Origin: Patagioenas fasciata
Taxonomy: Eukaryota > Chordata > Aves > Columbiformes > Columbidae
Assembly (NCBI RefSeq): GCF_037038585.1
Contig: NC_092525.1
Coordinates: 32,918,867 to 32,982,866 of the forward strand
Length of the DNA: 64,000 nt
Reading direction: 5' to 3'
In this document: piece after piece, positions 36,531 through 50,800 of the stretch
Position numbering within the stretch: the stretch's first letter is position 1
Layout of the letters: every line of letters begins with the position of its first letter
The notes under the pieces: model-generated
The model's database searches: none
Told to the model about the DNA's origin: nothing
The model's input: the letters and a program-made list of their open reading frames with translations, nothing else
Position numbers and translations under genes: made by a program

Positions 36531-38859
36531 CTGAAATACACAAAAAGATATCTTTTAAACTGAGGTACAAACAATGGTGGCAGTACCAATGGCAGCTGTC
36601 CTTGGAGTTCCTCCAGCTGCCAGGGATTCCTACCCACGGCCTGGTTCTTGGCCCCACAGGCTATCATTATTATTATTATTCCTAACAAGACACTTGTTCT
36701 CCATGCCAAGAACTAGGTCACCTCTCTTCATCTATGGCTAGCTTTCCAGAATTTGAATAAGGGGGCACTGAGATAATCCAGAAAAAGGAAAAGTGTGGGT
36801 AATGCTTCCAGAAAAGGCCAGGGATCTCCTGCATTGCTCTCCCCAGAGTCAGACTGTTCTTGCCAGGTGTATTCACCCTGGCTACGTGATGTTCGGAGAT
36901 AGTATAGGCTTGAAAGCAGCGTAACTGCATTCATGTGGCTGTACGCTCACACTGTGATGTCTTATCACACCAAAAACGGCTGACAAAGGGCTAACATTGG
37001 CATATCTATGCTGGGACATTATTAATCCTCAGTCTTAATAAAGACAGATAGAGATAATAGATACTTGATGACATTTGTGTGCGTGTGTGTGTGCATGGAT
37101 ATAATTTTTATTCAGTTTCTCATACAAATACATAGAGTCCTCACACCACGCACCTGGGAGAAAAAATGTAGCTCTGTCCTTCTGTCCTTCTGTCTGTCTA
37201 CAATGCAAAAAAAAGTAACTTTCTTAATTCGGGCTGGCCAGCCATGTTGACTAACTGAGGTCAGAGCACCTTTAGGGACCAACCACCTTTGGTTTAACTT
37301 GGGATAACAGTTTGAGTTCAGTGCAAGGCTCCCTACAGGTCTGAATTTGAAATGCTAATCCATGTGATAAACTGAGGAGATCTGTTATTTGTCCTGAATG
37401 ACTAACTGGGATTAGCCCAAACTAAGAATATGTGTGTAGTATAGATGTATTATTTGACATCATGGTTGTTCAAAGCACTAAATGTAGGGTATGCAATGAG
37501 AACTACCCAAATCAGATCTTCCTCAATGATCCACCCTGGTGCAGGGAGATGCTGAGATGAGACAACATGTGTTTTGAAAAATATCAGTGTCATAACTGTT
37601 GACACATCAAAAACTCCTGCAGTTAATCTTTGTCTGTAAATGCTGTTCTGATATACACACTTACTTACACCCTGTATTCGTGCCTCTGGTAATAAGTGGG
37701 AATTTAAAAAATTGCCTGCTATTTGTAGTGTTTCCAAACTATTTTCAAGAGTGCTTTATCCAATCAAGCACGTAAACTCAAAAATAACCCATGTTCTACT
37801 TTGTTGGCTTAATCAAACACTTAGCTACTAATGTAAAATTCAGCCCTATATAAAGAGATTTTTTAAAACATGGACATAATATTTTTTCAACTGAAAACAC
37901 TTGGAGAATACAGGCAAAACTACAGTTGATTTAATTTGAAATTTGGGACATAGTATGTGAAAATCTTGGGCCATGTAAGTGAGCAAATTGCCCTGAAAAA
38001 AGAGCTCTACCAATGTGTCCCTTTAGCTCCACTTCTAAGTCATGCCAAGAAATGTGAGATCCATGTTTGAACTAGTACTATAACTTTCTATTTTTGTGGA
38101 GTCCTTCCCAAACAGTACTTTCCATTTCTTTTCAGATCTTGGCTCTTTAGCAAAATGTAACTAACAGTGATTGACAGTAATGTCAATTGTTTACATGGAA
38201 GCATCCTCAGACATGCTTTGGAATGGAAGAGGCATAATATTAGTTGTGAGTGGTGTTAATAAAATAATCATTCATTTCAAATATCTTTGAAGCATAACAA
38301 CAGAAAGAATATTAACATTTGCCAAATCAAGAAAAATAGAACTTACAAAATTACATTTTTCAAACTTTTAAACAGAAAAATGGCAACATATAAGAACTTA
38401 CAGGGATCATCTGTTTTGTTACGCCAAATTGTGGTGAAAACAGGCATCCAGGCACAAGTCGAACCAACAGGTCTTAGCTGGCACCACTCCACTGACTCTA
38501 GCGCAACTCTGCTAATTTACAGCTGCTAAGTCTGGTCTGTGTTATTTGATGTTGCTACCTAAACAGATATAATCCTGGGACCAGCAAATTTTTGCTTTGT
38601 TCATGATGAAACCAAGAGATAAAACAAGACGTGACACCATCCTCCTGAGGACCTTCCTCGTTCGTGGTTTTCTTTCAGCATGCCCGAGAGCACCCGCTCG
38701 CTTCCCTCCCATTTGGTTTACCTGTAACGTGCACCCAAACACACCGATCATCAGCATGGCGACGGAGAGATAGTCTGTGAACACATCCCACCAGGGCTTC
38801 AGCACCCTGAACGCCGGCTGCTGCTCCGAGAACTGGCGAAACTCGGTCACGGGAATCAT
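34260..38859 (-). CDS. LRRC8C: LRRC8C, volume-regulated anion channel subunit (two coding exons, spliced)
   Basis: LRRC8 proteins form hexameric volume-regulated anion channels in the plasma membrane. They release chloride and organic osmolytes when cells swell; LRRC8C assembles with the obligatory subunit LRRC8A. The coding sequence is join(38859..38722, 36530..34260) on the minus strand: 46 codons, then 756 codons plus stop, giving 802 residues against about 803 in the mammalian protein. Predicted layout: short cytoplasmic N-terminus; TM1 about 25-47; first extracellular loop 48-123 with cysteines at 54, 62 and 114 and sequons at 64 and 67; TM2 about 124-145; cytoplasmic loop to about 263; TM3 about 264-285; second extracellular loop with cysteines at 292, 306 and 307 and sequons at 287 and 308; TM4 about 322-344; then a cytoplasmic leucine-rich repeat domain from about 395 to the end. 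The start ATG has A at -3. Near-identity to remembered mammalian LRRC8C, including the N-terminal [10 protein letters not shown], separates it from LRRC8A, B, D and E. The frame is intact. Confidence 0.97.
36531..38721 (-). other. LRRC8C: LRRC8C intron between the coding exons
   Basis: A 2,191-nt GT-AG intron in phase 0, splitting codons 46 and 47. It starts GTAAAC and ends in a T-rich tract followed by CAG. It contains a short GT microsatellite near 37079 (minus-strand CA) and no coding potential that I recognise. Confidence 0.93.
37079..37094 (+). repeat. Short (GT)n microsatellite in LRRC8C intron
   Basis: About eight GT-type dinucleotides with one GC interruption, inside the intron between the coding exons. 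Confidence 0.65.
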
Positions 38860-38863
38860 TGTC
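38722..38863 (-). other. LRRC8C: LRRC8C first coding exon (exon 2)
   Basis: This exon holds 4 nt of 5'UTR (GACA) and 46 codons from ATG at 38859. It encodes the cytoplasmic N-terminus and TM1, ending Gly-Cys-Thr-Leu-Gln. The acceptor is CTCTTTTGCAG, ending at 38864. The donor is CAG|GTAAAC, with the intron starting at 38721. The phase-0 junction restores Leu-Gln-Val-Met-Gln with the downstream exon. An in-frame ATG six codons upstream (38877) lies on the intron side of the acceptor, so it is not used in the spliced message. The N-terminal [10 protein letters not shown] run is highly conserved across LRRC8 paralogues; in channel structures this segment lines the cytoplasmic pore mouth. Confidence 0.95.
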
Positions 38864-41800
38864 CTGCAAAAGAGCAAGGCCAGCGCTCAGCCTCCTGCAG
38901 CCTGTACCCCTCAGTCTGGGCGAGCAAGTACTTCTGTGAGGCTTGGAAAAAACCTGCTCTGGAAATGAAACTCCCAGAATGTGGCATGAAAGTTCCCGGC
39001 TGCCACCCACGCGATGTCTCGGACACCCTGGCGCAGAGGAGGGATGCTGCCGCTGCCCCCCTGCAGCTCCTGTGAGGGTGGGAGAGCAGAGCCAGGGTCC
39101 TGAACATGCAGGCAGGCAAATCCCCCTCTGCATTGACTCCAGCCATATCTGATGGGTCAATGTGGCCTTCTGAACCCCTGAAACCAGCCTGTTCTGCAGA
39201 CAGAGACATTCAGCTTTATACACATTAGCCTTGATCTCAAAGGTCTGTCTGAAATGCTTGTCCTGCACTCAGATTTCACAGGCCTGTTTAGCTATCGTGT
39301 TTCATTCACTTCCACTTTATTCATAATGGCTTCAGGGATGCTTTAGTATATTTGTGTGCATACTCACTGCAGTTTTAAATCTACTGTGTTTTGAGTGCAA
39401 GTTGCTAAAGTGCTTTCGCTAACCAAAACTACAAGCAGATCAAGGGCTTTATCTTCACCCCAGATGTCGAGGCTTACATCACCACCTCCTCTGAAAAATC
39501 AGCTAACACATGAGCATGTACAGGCAAAGCAACTCATTTCAAAGCTTACAGCATATTGTGTAACTGAATCCCTGAGATCAAACCAGTACTGAAACTCCCC
39601 AGTAAGTTACAATGTAAAGATCAATTTGCATTGAAACATAACAAAAATACTCCCAAGGGCAATTTACACAATTTGTCCTTAACATCATAAATGCTCACCA
39701 CAATCACTACATATCACAGTAATATTGGAAGAGTCCATAATCCTGATCCAGCTGCGCACTGGGACCATTAGTGTGGGTTTGGTGCCATCCAGCTGCGCGC
39801 AGGCTTAGGGATAAGCACACCCATGCTGGTACGCTGCCCTGGGACTTAAGGGATTCAGTTCATTCAGAGCTGGGGATTCGGCAGGGAGGATTCAGGCTCC
39901 AGCAGCTGCAATTCATCGCAAGCATACAGCCATCCTGAGAATTTATCGCTGACTTCCGCTGCCCTGGCCATACTCGCATGGAAAGATGCTCAGTTTGACA
40001 CCTTCTCAGGGAGAGCTGTGCCTCTGCTTGCCCAGCTGATCCTCAGGAGGAAACACAGTCCCCAAAGGCACAAGGTGACGCCTGTAAATGAATCTGCATG
40101 AGTAGTTAGGCTGGAGCTTTGCAGCTTTCTGAGTGGGTAGCATTAAAACTTCTTAACCTCTGTCCCCTGCTCCCTTTCTTCTTGCAAGCCCCTGATGTTG
40201 CTTTAAGCACTACTTGGCCAGGCAGGGGAAGCTCCTCTCAGACTCTTGTCCTTCTAAAAGCTGTCCCCAGGATGCATGCTGCAATGCCAGATGAAATGGC
40301 ACAAACCTCTCACATGGCTGGTGATCCCCAAGAGGACGGCAGGCTGTCCTCTGCAGCACTGGCAAATTAATAGACCATCAGTGAAAACTATGGCAATGCA
40401 AGCCTGACTTCACACAGCCAGCTCAGAGCTTGGCAGTGTCCATGCCAACAGGCCTGAATTGCTGCAGTGGTGGCGAAGGAACGCAGCATTCATTATCGAA
40501 TTGCATACAACCAGGAGCCGCAATTCTGATTTTTGTGTGCCTGTCTTGCAGATGCTCAGCAGACTTATCAGGAAAGATAGACCTCTGCAGCAGAGAACAG
40601 CTCAGGTAGCTGCTGGAACAAACCTTTGTTGCTTTTCCCTTTTATTTTAGAAATACTGGTGGAAAAAACGTATCTCATAAATCAGAGGTGCCCCATGCAG
40701 CTTTAAGCTCATGCCCAGCATTCCTTCAGCTGAACCTGGGGAGAGGAGACCCTGAGCTGGCAGCAACCAGCAGCGCCTGAGCTGACGAACTTCATGCGCT
40801 GGTCTCTCTCCCACACCTGCATGTGTTCCACTGCCCTCCTCTTTTTCATTTCCACATGAAATGTAGGTGACTGGCAAATAGCTGATGGTAAGCTTCAAAA
40901 AATAATTTTTCTCTGAAGCATTGAAAAAAATAGAAAATGCTTAAAGAAATACACTAATACAAATGTTAGCTAATCAGTTGCCATGCAACAGTCCTGCTCA
41001 AAGCCTTGTAACACATATACCGCTGCCAGCTCAGGTTTTGAGGCCAGTTACCTGACTGAAATGACATCAGTACACCCAAGAATACATATCAACAGATTGC
41101 TTTAAAATCACAACATTTCCTTTCCTCTGCCCCACCCTTCAATAAGGGCTTATAAGTGCTTTTTCATATTCTGACGTCACAGCCTCTAGAGGTCCTATTT
41201 GTAAGGTTTTTCCAAAAGTATAGACAAATTGAGTGTCAGGCAAGACAGAATCGTGTTTCCTGCAGTGGAAACTCTTGAGAAAACACGAGGGCTCACACAC
41301 ACCAAAACACGCAGTGACCCAAGTCCTCCCTGGTTAGATGTCTGAGCAGCTCTGTGGATCTGAGCCACGGCGTTATGGAAGTTCACAGTACTGAAACAGG
41401 GGCAGTGCCCAACAGCAGACGGGACTGGAAACTATCTTGCAAATTACTGTGCAGGGGCAGTTTTCAAGACCAAAAATTAATTTGGCTGTTGCATTTGATA
41501 GGTTTAACTCTATTTTTAGGAGTCTTTTCTGTATTATATATTTGCTTTATTTCTTCTAAGTGACATGCGGGGAATTTAGATGATGGCAGGCAGTTTCTGG
41601 CACCACAAATACAGGCTGCTCTGATCCCCTGTTCCCTTCAGAGGCTGCTGTTCACGTAGTCTGACTCCTCATCAGCAGAGTGCGCATCCTGCCACCCTGG
41701 TCAATCGGCCAAGCAGAGGGAGACCTACATACAGAGAGCCTCTCTGAGCCATGCTAAAACCCATCTGTGAGGGCGGAAGGCTTGCAGTCCAACACCAGAC

Positions 41801-44800
41801 ATCAAAATCTGTCTGCCACTTACGTTTATCTTTATTGCTAAAAAAAAGAAAACAAATGTTACCAAATGATGGCAATGGTACTGAGCATAGTAATGGTAAA
41901 TAAACCAACAATGTCCAATGACAGACAACATTTTTTAACTTCAGGAAAAAAGACATTCACAAGAAGCTTTAAATGGAGATCGGACATGAAGTGGGATAAT
42001 GATTTTCCAGAATCCTCTTGAGAAACCCCATTGCTTCTCCCCTTGCTGCGCCAGCAAGAAAGAGAAAACACCAAAAAGAAACGTAGAGAAGCCCAGGCAG
42101 ACCAGTGCTGCTGGAATCTGCACACACAAAAGAATGACATTAAATTGCTTTGTATTTCTCTCCCTCTTGCCTCTACCTTCTTTTCTGTTCTGGCCTGTCC
42201 AGTGAGCGAAAGGATATTTCTTAGCAGTGGCTCTGAGACCTCAGAAAAGACACAGCAGGTCTGTGTGGCTCAGAGCAACCCTGAAAAGTCCCTCCTGGCC
42301 ATGGCTCGAGCCCAACTCTTCCCCACTGCTGCACCCAAAGCTACATCACTACCAGACACATTTATGACCACACACAAACCAAAATGAAGTGATTCAGTCA
42401 ATCATTAATTTAAACAAATCAAAACAGGGATGTTAAAATGTCACACTGCAGCCCAAATCACAGCAACCGCTGGGACAGCACACCATCCACTGTAGATTCT
42501 TGTATCTTCTTATAACACAGAGATGGAAAAAAAGGAGTTCAACATTCCAGCTGTTGAAAACTAAGACAGCATTACTAATTGCACATTCAAAATGCTATTT
42601 AATGGAACAATACGTTGTAGCTGAAATGTTGAATCTAACTTATGTTAAACACTATTCTAACTTAACAAAATACTGAATTCTAGATATTGGATAATCTTTC
42701 CAACTAAAATCAGAACTCATTCTCTTTCTTCTCTCTTGTATTTCTAATAATCCTCAGTCTCCAGAGAAAAGAAAACTGTACATGAGATAAATCATCTGGT
42801 ATTCAGCTAAAAAGGACTTGGATTAAAAAGAGTTGTACTGGCTGTTGAGCACTGCTGCTGAAAAGAGCTGAAGGTTGGCCAATTAAATCAAACAAACAAA
42901 CAAAAACTAACAAACCAAGCCCACAAAAAATAGGAAATAGAGAAAACTTGATAATGGAAAATGAATATATGATAATAAGATGAAATCCAGGTACAAGGAA
43001 GGTGTGTCCAGCAGAAAAACTAACTACAGGAATCAGCTAATACATGGGCAACTAGGAGAGAGATATGATGATTTAATGTGACCTAAAAGAGCTAAGGAGA
43101 ATAAATAGATCCAAGTCAGAGAGAACTGGAAACAAATTAGACTTAATAAATCAAGAGAGTGAATCAAAGGATGATGGTGAAATGGCCGCACTGTGGAGCA
43201 AACCAGCTTCTTAGCAATTTGCCTTCATCAGAGGGAATAAAGGAAAGTGGTGGGGACAGTTTGTAAGTGATGACGGCTCTTGCCAGTGCGGCTAAAGAGA
43301 AGAACAAGTAGGTTTTAGAAATTGGGCAGTTCATGTGACGTGCACTGCCGAATATAAAGGAAATTATTCCATTAACTTCCTGCCCACTGGCAGCTCGGAG
43401 GATGCTTGGAGACCAGCTGGGGGTGTCTGGGCAGAGACCACCTTTGCAGCGCTGGTGCCCATGGGGCACAGCTGGGGCTCTGGGCAGCGGTCAAACCTCT
43501 GCCCCCAGTGCTGCGTCAGCAAGGCCTCTGTGTGAATGGGCACAGAGATGCTGATGAGCAGTTTCCAGCGGTAGCTGCAGCCTCCCCACCTCCACCAGCG
43601 ACAGCAGCCCAACGTACCAGCCCTCCCCAGCCCCGGCATCGCATACCCAGGCTGGCACCACTTGCTGCCGGGACTGCTCGGGCATGCCAGCTGTCACCAT
43701 ACAGCCAGCAAAACCCCGGGGACAAGCCCCAGCCCCAGCTTAACACTTTGCAAATAGGTGCTATGAGCTGCTCCCCATAGCTTCATGTCCACTAAGCTTC
43801 TGTGACCTGCCTTGCAGCAGCACTCGAAGGATCCCAGCCAGATGGGCAAACGCTTGGCCACATAAAAGTTTACACACTTGACCTGTCCAAGATGTGTGTG
43901 ATACACCCTCTCATCAAGCTGTATTAATCTTGCAAGATGCTTTACTAAAAAAAAACAAAACATATTAATACTCAGAGAAGTGCCCCTCTGGTGCAATCAT
44001 GAACAAAATCAGTTTTGGCTTCTAGCAGCTTCCCAACCCCACGCTCCAGCTATTGCTAGGTGACGGCTGGTATTTTTAAGCAGATTCTCACGGAGTAACT
44101 TCATTCATTTCATGGAGTATAACTGCGTGGATTGACACCAGCCCACAGCAGAAGCAGAGGGTTCCTACGCGCTGAAGAGCACCGCTCCCACTCTGCCCCA
44201 CTTCAGCTGTCAAGGCACAGCTTGTGGAGACACTGTGATTAAGAGAAGCACAGTGAGTGAAACTGAAAGAAATAACAGGGCGGCCCTGCTTTAGCTGGCC
44301 TGTGGCAGGTCCGCTAGCACCCATTCCCCACCCAGGCAAATCCCAGCAGCTCCTGCCACTGCTCCCCGCCATGGTGAGATGGGCCAGCCTACCTGTCCCA
44401 TGCTGCCAGGAAAGCTGTCGACTGGTCTGCGCCCTTCCAACAGGCAACGCTCAGTATCAGCCCTCGATAGCAGCTGCTTCATGTGCTGTATGTAGGAGAC
44501 CAGGACTTGCAAGAGCTACATTTGCCAAGCTACAGGTGTTATTCACCAGAAGTCAAGCCCTTTACTATTTTGTTCTTCCAGCAGCAGTTACTCAATCATG
44601 TTGCCATGCGTTGAAGCAATCACTGTCATCCAGTAGTTTTAGGGGAACGACCACAACCACAGACCAGAACTAGGGCCCCTGGGTGCTGGATAGGCAACTA
44701 ACATCCAGAATTTATTGCTTCAGTAGGGGCAGGGTATGAATAATGCATCAGAGAGAAAAAGGAGGAGCTTCGCAGGAGAAGAGAGACAACATGTTTACAA

Positions 44801-47800
44801 CTGGGAAGGATAAAAAGCTGGTGAGATTTCTTAAGCTGACTAGAAAAGATGTTTAAATGATTAGCCAGCTGATATTTAACCACATTTCCTTGACATCACA
44901 TCAACTTTCCTCAGACGCAGGATCAGCACCACCACCTCCTGAGCGTGGCACCGACCCCAGGCAGGTCCCAGATGCTATGGAGATGGCCCTCACCCCCCCG
45001 TAGGGAAGGAGCTTTCCCCGTGGCGTGAGGGGCCTGGTGGCCACGGGGCCAAGACCGCAGCCCAGCTGAGTACACTGGGAAGGGTCAAGGCTGTCCTCAA
45101 GAGACAACTCAGACTGGGACTGCTTGGTCTTTCACATCAGAGATGTACTGAAAGGAGAAAGTGCTGGGTTAGGCAAAGCCTGCCCTACTGGCTGTTTTAA
45201 GCATAAGGCATGTGTTAGGATAAATTATGAAATGTCTTTTGGGAATAGTGCTGCAAGTAGGTCTCTGGGTTGGTTCCCATACATGATTTATTGCATATTC
45301 ATCTTCATTAAAGGCACAGAACACAGCACATATTTAACACACAAGGAGCTTGTGAGCTGGGAGCAGGGACCCTGCAGAGCCCAAGTGCTGCAGGCTCTGG
45401 GTGTGGGGGCTGCACTCTGGTGGGTTTTGTGTTATGCAGGACATGGCACTGCACACCCTGAACTCCTCAACCTGCTGCCCTGGGCTGTAAACATTTACTA
45501 CTCTGCACAAATACCATGAAGTTGCTTTTCAGGTGGTTCTGTGCAGTCTGGCCTTGGCCACCTTGGGCCAGGAGCTGAAGTTAAGCTGAAGTGCTTCTCA
45601 GCACAGGGGCTGAGGCTGCACTGAAATGCAGAATTTTGCATCCTTACTTTGCCTGAATGAAACCTACACACTGAGACAGTTAAGGGAGTTTCTCAGCCAG
45701 GTTCACAGTGATATATTCTTAAATACTGGTCTACGCAGAGCCCCAAGGCTTGAGGCCACAGTCTCTGCTAGCCAGGGACAGCAGGCACAGCCTGGCACTA
45801 AAATGGCTCGGTACTAACATAATCTGTAATGGTTTCTGTTGATCATAGCTTTGCCAAATTTGCATTTGAGGTTGGGGGCCCTGGCATGACCATAAGGAAA
45901 AACCTGACTGTTTTAAAACAAAATTTAAATGAGGATATAGCCAGCAACTATTCAAATCATTTCTAGAAACAAGCTTCAGGGAACAACATTGGACTGTGAG
46001 CACTACAAAACTTGTGGTCTTTTTATTTTAAACTTTCCAGAACCCCATGCCCCAAAATTTGGCCTGTGTACCAGGGACATACTGCTTACTGCAGCATGAA
46101 CAGCCGCCCAGAGCTGGCTGATTTATAAACCTCTGGGAACTGTGGTTTTGCATGTGTCCTTTGATCTCAGTAGACAAACACTTCATCTTCAGCATGTGCC
46201 CAGGATCCCCTCACAGCTCCTGTGCTGGCACTACAGAGCACAGATAATGAACCTGCTTCACTTCATCACCTCACCAGGAGAGGACTAAAAGCGGACACAG
46301 GCACAAGGCACCAAGTCTGGAAAACTGAGATTAGACTAAGGGGGAAATAAAATGATAAGAGCTGGAATTAGTAACTTCTAATTCCCAAGAGGTTGATGTT
46401 CCAGCCTTATCTGTGTATTCTCACACACATTGTACATACCATGAATAATGTCTGAACTATCCTGACATTCTGTTTCGGTAATTATCTTGCTGTATGTTTG
46501 CATTGACCAAAATGTTGAGCACTTTGCTAAGTGCAGATGCTTGGTCAGTTCCCATGTAACACACGATGATAACTCTGCTATTAACTTCTCCCTGTATTCA
46601 AGGCTTTTCAGGAGACCAGTTTCCCTGCTGGGCTTTACAGTCACTGATGTTTCCTGCAACACAAAGTTAAAAGCAAAACAAAAATGCCAAAAGTTTTTGG
46701 TCGCAAAAACTACTTTGAATGCTGGTTATTTGGGAGTATGGCAAAAAAGTATCACGTGCTGCCACTTTTTCAAACATGACTGGTTACTTTTTGTTCTCTT
46801 GCTCTTAACAGAGATTTTATAGGAAGAAATACCACCATTCTGAAATAAGAAATACAAACAAATGATGCTGTTGCTTAAACATCCCCCTTTTAGAAACTGG
46901 AAAGCTATTAAAAACAAACCATTTGCATCCAAACAAATATTTTTAAAAGTCCCTGTGTTTACTGTATTTTCAAACAAACTACTTGGAATTCATCTTCTTA
47001 GGGCTGAGGCTGGTGAGGAAACGTGGCCCAAAGGAAGAGCAGAGCGTGAGTCAGGAGTGCCCGTGGGGTCGGGGCCGTGGGCTCCCTGTGCTCCTGCTCC
47101 GGGTACACACACGGCCCCGCCACACTGCTGCTTCTCCACCTGCAAAACAGAAAGGTATCTACTTTCTTCACCACCTTTAGTGGGAAATATGAATGAAAAG
47201 TACTACAAAATCATAACCTACTACTTCGTCCCGTTTTCTGCAACGGTTGAGTCTAAACTCATAGCATGTCAAAACCTCCCTGCAAAGCCACTGGAGTTAT
47301 TCTGATTTCATATCACCATTACCAAAATTATGTGTCATGGCACTAGTTTCCAATCTAGGGAGCAGATAAAATACAATCAGCCTATAGAAGACATTATTCC
47401 AGCAAGCCCGGTTTGGTAGTCCTACAAAACCTGCGCAACCCACGCAGTTTTCAGAGGGGCTGCACCTGCGCTGATGCAGATGAAAGAAGGCTGGCCATGA
47501 CCGGGCTGTCCCCTGCGTCACAGCCCTGCAGCGTAGAAATAGGGTTTCGCTTCCAGATGGGCTGACTGGGGAAGGCCAGGCTGTGCCACCTGAGCTCCAG
47601 CATGGGCACAGGAGGGAAAGCTGCTCTCCCTTATGCCAGCTGCCACAACCGAGCTTCCCCAGTGCCCCAGCTCTGCAAGTCCACAACTGTGGGCAAGACT
47701 CCAAGAAACCATTGGGGATTTAATTGCTTGAGAAAACTGAAAAGGGCATAGCTTCCAGAAACTTGCTGAACACTGAAACCTTTTCCATTCTTTTCCCTCT

Positions 47801-50800
47801 GAGTTACAGAAGCCCACACTGCACGCACCCAGCATACACTTAGGCTCCCACTGTCTCTCTGCCCAGGACCCAGGAGGGAGCGTGGCAGATTTAGCAGTGA
47901 ATCCCCTGCTCTGCTGCCAGTACCACCTGCTGCAGCAGTGGAAGCTCAACACCTGAATCCAGAACTAAGAGGAGACATAAAGAGGAAGCAACTTTAATAA
48001 ACTGCAATTCAAAACATACGCTGCAATTTCCACCTATGCGTACAATGAGTGCCGCTTTGGCGACAGATCCCAGACAATAACCTTGTTGTTTGTTTTAATT
48101 GAGTCATAGTACTTTTTCATGTATTACACACCAAAAAAGACTTCCTATTGTCAGCAGCTCTTTGACTTCAACTTGGTTGGACTGCGGGGCAAAAAATGTT
48201 CAAGGCCAGATTCTTCCAGATAAAGTCTCAGTGAAGTCAAGAGGAGTTCTCTCTGTACCAAGCACATAAGCCTGTGTGGAGATTTGGCTTTCCTGAGCTA
48301 TTTGTCCAAATCTAAGGAAAAGTACACTCTACACATTTCCATGTCAAAGACTACTTCAAAGGCAAGACTCACCATTTCTCAGCTCTGGGAGTAACATTCT
48401 TACTTTATCAGGGCTATCACTCCAGCTGCCGGTCCTCTTTCCAGAGCTGCAAAATGTTCTTAATGCGACTGAAAACCTTTAACAGCACACTAAAGCACTG
48501 AGCAAGAAACTATGCAGTAAGTGGTATTTTAGCACTCCTGAAGTATGTCTAAATGATTGAGAAAAGTAAACTCACATCAAGTTTTAATGAAAGTTTCAGA
48601 AGGTTTTCCACAAACACTTACTCAACATACTCATAGATAAAGGAGACACAGACAATGCCCCAGAATGTCAGAGGACAGACAATATTACACAAACCAGTGC
48701 CATTCATTGTGAAAGGAACAGGCAGGGGCCTTGGGCTAATACAAGCGCTCATGACAAGAAATGTTCAGCTGCTATAATTAAAAATTAATTCCTAATTGGG
48801 ACAGGAAGCACAAAGGGTCCATTCTAAGCCTTAAGCAGCTCAACCATCTGAAAAGTTAGTTAAAAACTTTTTATGCAGTGATTGAGCCAAAAACGTTAAA
48901 GAAATGCCTGTTTTCATGAGTTGTGAGACTTTTTCATATAAAGGATCTTTTCTGCTCGTGCTTGCGGGCTGCACAAGAGAGCTTTCTAAACTTTGTGATA
49001 GTCTCATAAAACATGGATCCCCAAGTGCCTGGATAAACATACAGGTATTCTCAGACTGAAATGCAGCTCACGTATTTTCCTCCCCGTAAAACATCCTTTG
49101 TGACAAAACCCCCTAATGAGAATGATAAAGTTCATGGTCCCATCCATACTCCTGAAAGAATAATAAAGACTAACATAAGTAAATTCAAGTACATAAAATG
49201 GAAGTGATTTACACATACTTGAAGATAAACATGAACAGCTACAGAACCAGAATCTCTATTTTCATAAGATGACTTTTAAAGATCATAAACTTCAGAGATG
49301 TGGAAAACCAGAGCTGTCTGCCTAAACTCTCTATTGGAATCCTTCAGTAGGGTGTCCAGCCATAGCTCACTGAAAAGGGATCAGCTCTAAACTTGTTCCA
49401 CCAAAAACTCTGTTGCTGCATCAAAAAACAGAAGGAAAAGCTGTTCCCATCAAGCCTAAACTTTGTGAGATCCAAGCAGCTGATGGAGGGTGGGGAGGGC
49501 TGTTCTGACCATACTGTAGCAGGTGTGCAGGTCTTTGAAATTATTTTGTCATGGGTAAATGATAGCAAAGAGCAAACACTCTTTTTAATCTCACTGCAGT
49601 TACCAAAGGGCTTTTCCAACAATATTGTCTGTGAACACCCATCTTGCTCTATAAGCTTGCATGAAAACTATCTACCCCTGCAACAGCTCATCAAGCATTC
49701 ACATCAACTGGAAAATGATATCTCTAAGGGTGCTCGCCCACAACACCAAATCTGCTTTCTGACAGCAACCTGCACTTCTGAGCTGTTGCCTTCTGTGGTA
49801 AATCACACGTGTATCAGGATGCCACACCGCTGCATGCCCAGGGCAGCGCTTGACCCGTGCTCTGCTTCACCACATTCTCCAGAGCAAGCAATTAATCCAA
49901 GCTGCCACCTCTCTTTCAGTGATGAATAAATAAAACTGGAAATGTTCTCAGTGCTTCAGCAGCCTTATTGCTGGCTTCTTGAATTTTGGATCCTCATCAG
50001 TACAAAATCTCTATGTGCTATTGCCACTGAAGGGAGACATGAGCCAGCACCTCCGTTTTCAGCAGATCATCGTTTAGCCCAGGATTTGAAATTGGTATAA
50101 AAGGCTGGATGCTGGCCACCTGAAAGTCAATGGAAAAGTTAAATTTTACTTTGGCAGAGAGAAAAATGGATTTTCAATGCTATTATACAGGACCAAATAT
50201 TTTCACATAAGCTGGTTCAAATTCAGTGTGACTTTGTACACTCACTGTGACAGCAGCATTAGCAACTTTCCATGGAGAAGAGTCCCATTCTGTGCTTCAG
50301 GGGAGGCCCTTGTTTTACTTTAAAAAACAAGAAAAAACATGCGCTGTATCTTAATGCAGGATTCTCCCAAACAAACGGAAAATGCGCAAAGCACATACAC
50401 AGCACTATCCTACCTTCTAAAAACCTGACCTGATCAAACACTTGATTGTAAATCAGTCCTTCATGAGAGATGGAAACAGAGTGGACACAACATCCATACC
50501 GGAAAAAAATGCCAAGAAAATCATCCTGTTCCAAGCCTACGACTTTCTAGATGATACAGTTGTACAGTTTATGCTGTGTCTGATTAGCTGCTTCTGTCAG
50601 GCACTAAAATGTAGAATGAACACAGTGCAGGAAAGCTGATCCAGGGTTTGTCAGGCTTGAAGAGAGCTCTAAGGCACTGCCTGGGATGGGAAGACAGCGA
50701 TGCCTGTCCTGTGTTATGAGTGAAAGCAGTGGAGCAAACAGCATATTCACACACGCCCAAGAAGGTGAATCAAACCTAATATAGTGTCTTCTTAGTGGGA

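Noticed and set aside
38860..38877. In-frame ATG six codons upstream of the LRRC8C start
   Set aside because: It lies before the splice acceptor CAG at 38864-38866, so it is intronic; the conserved family start is the ATG at 38859.
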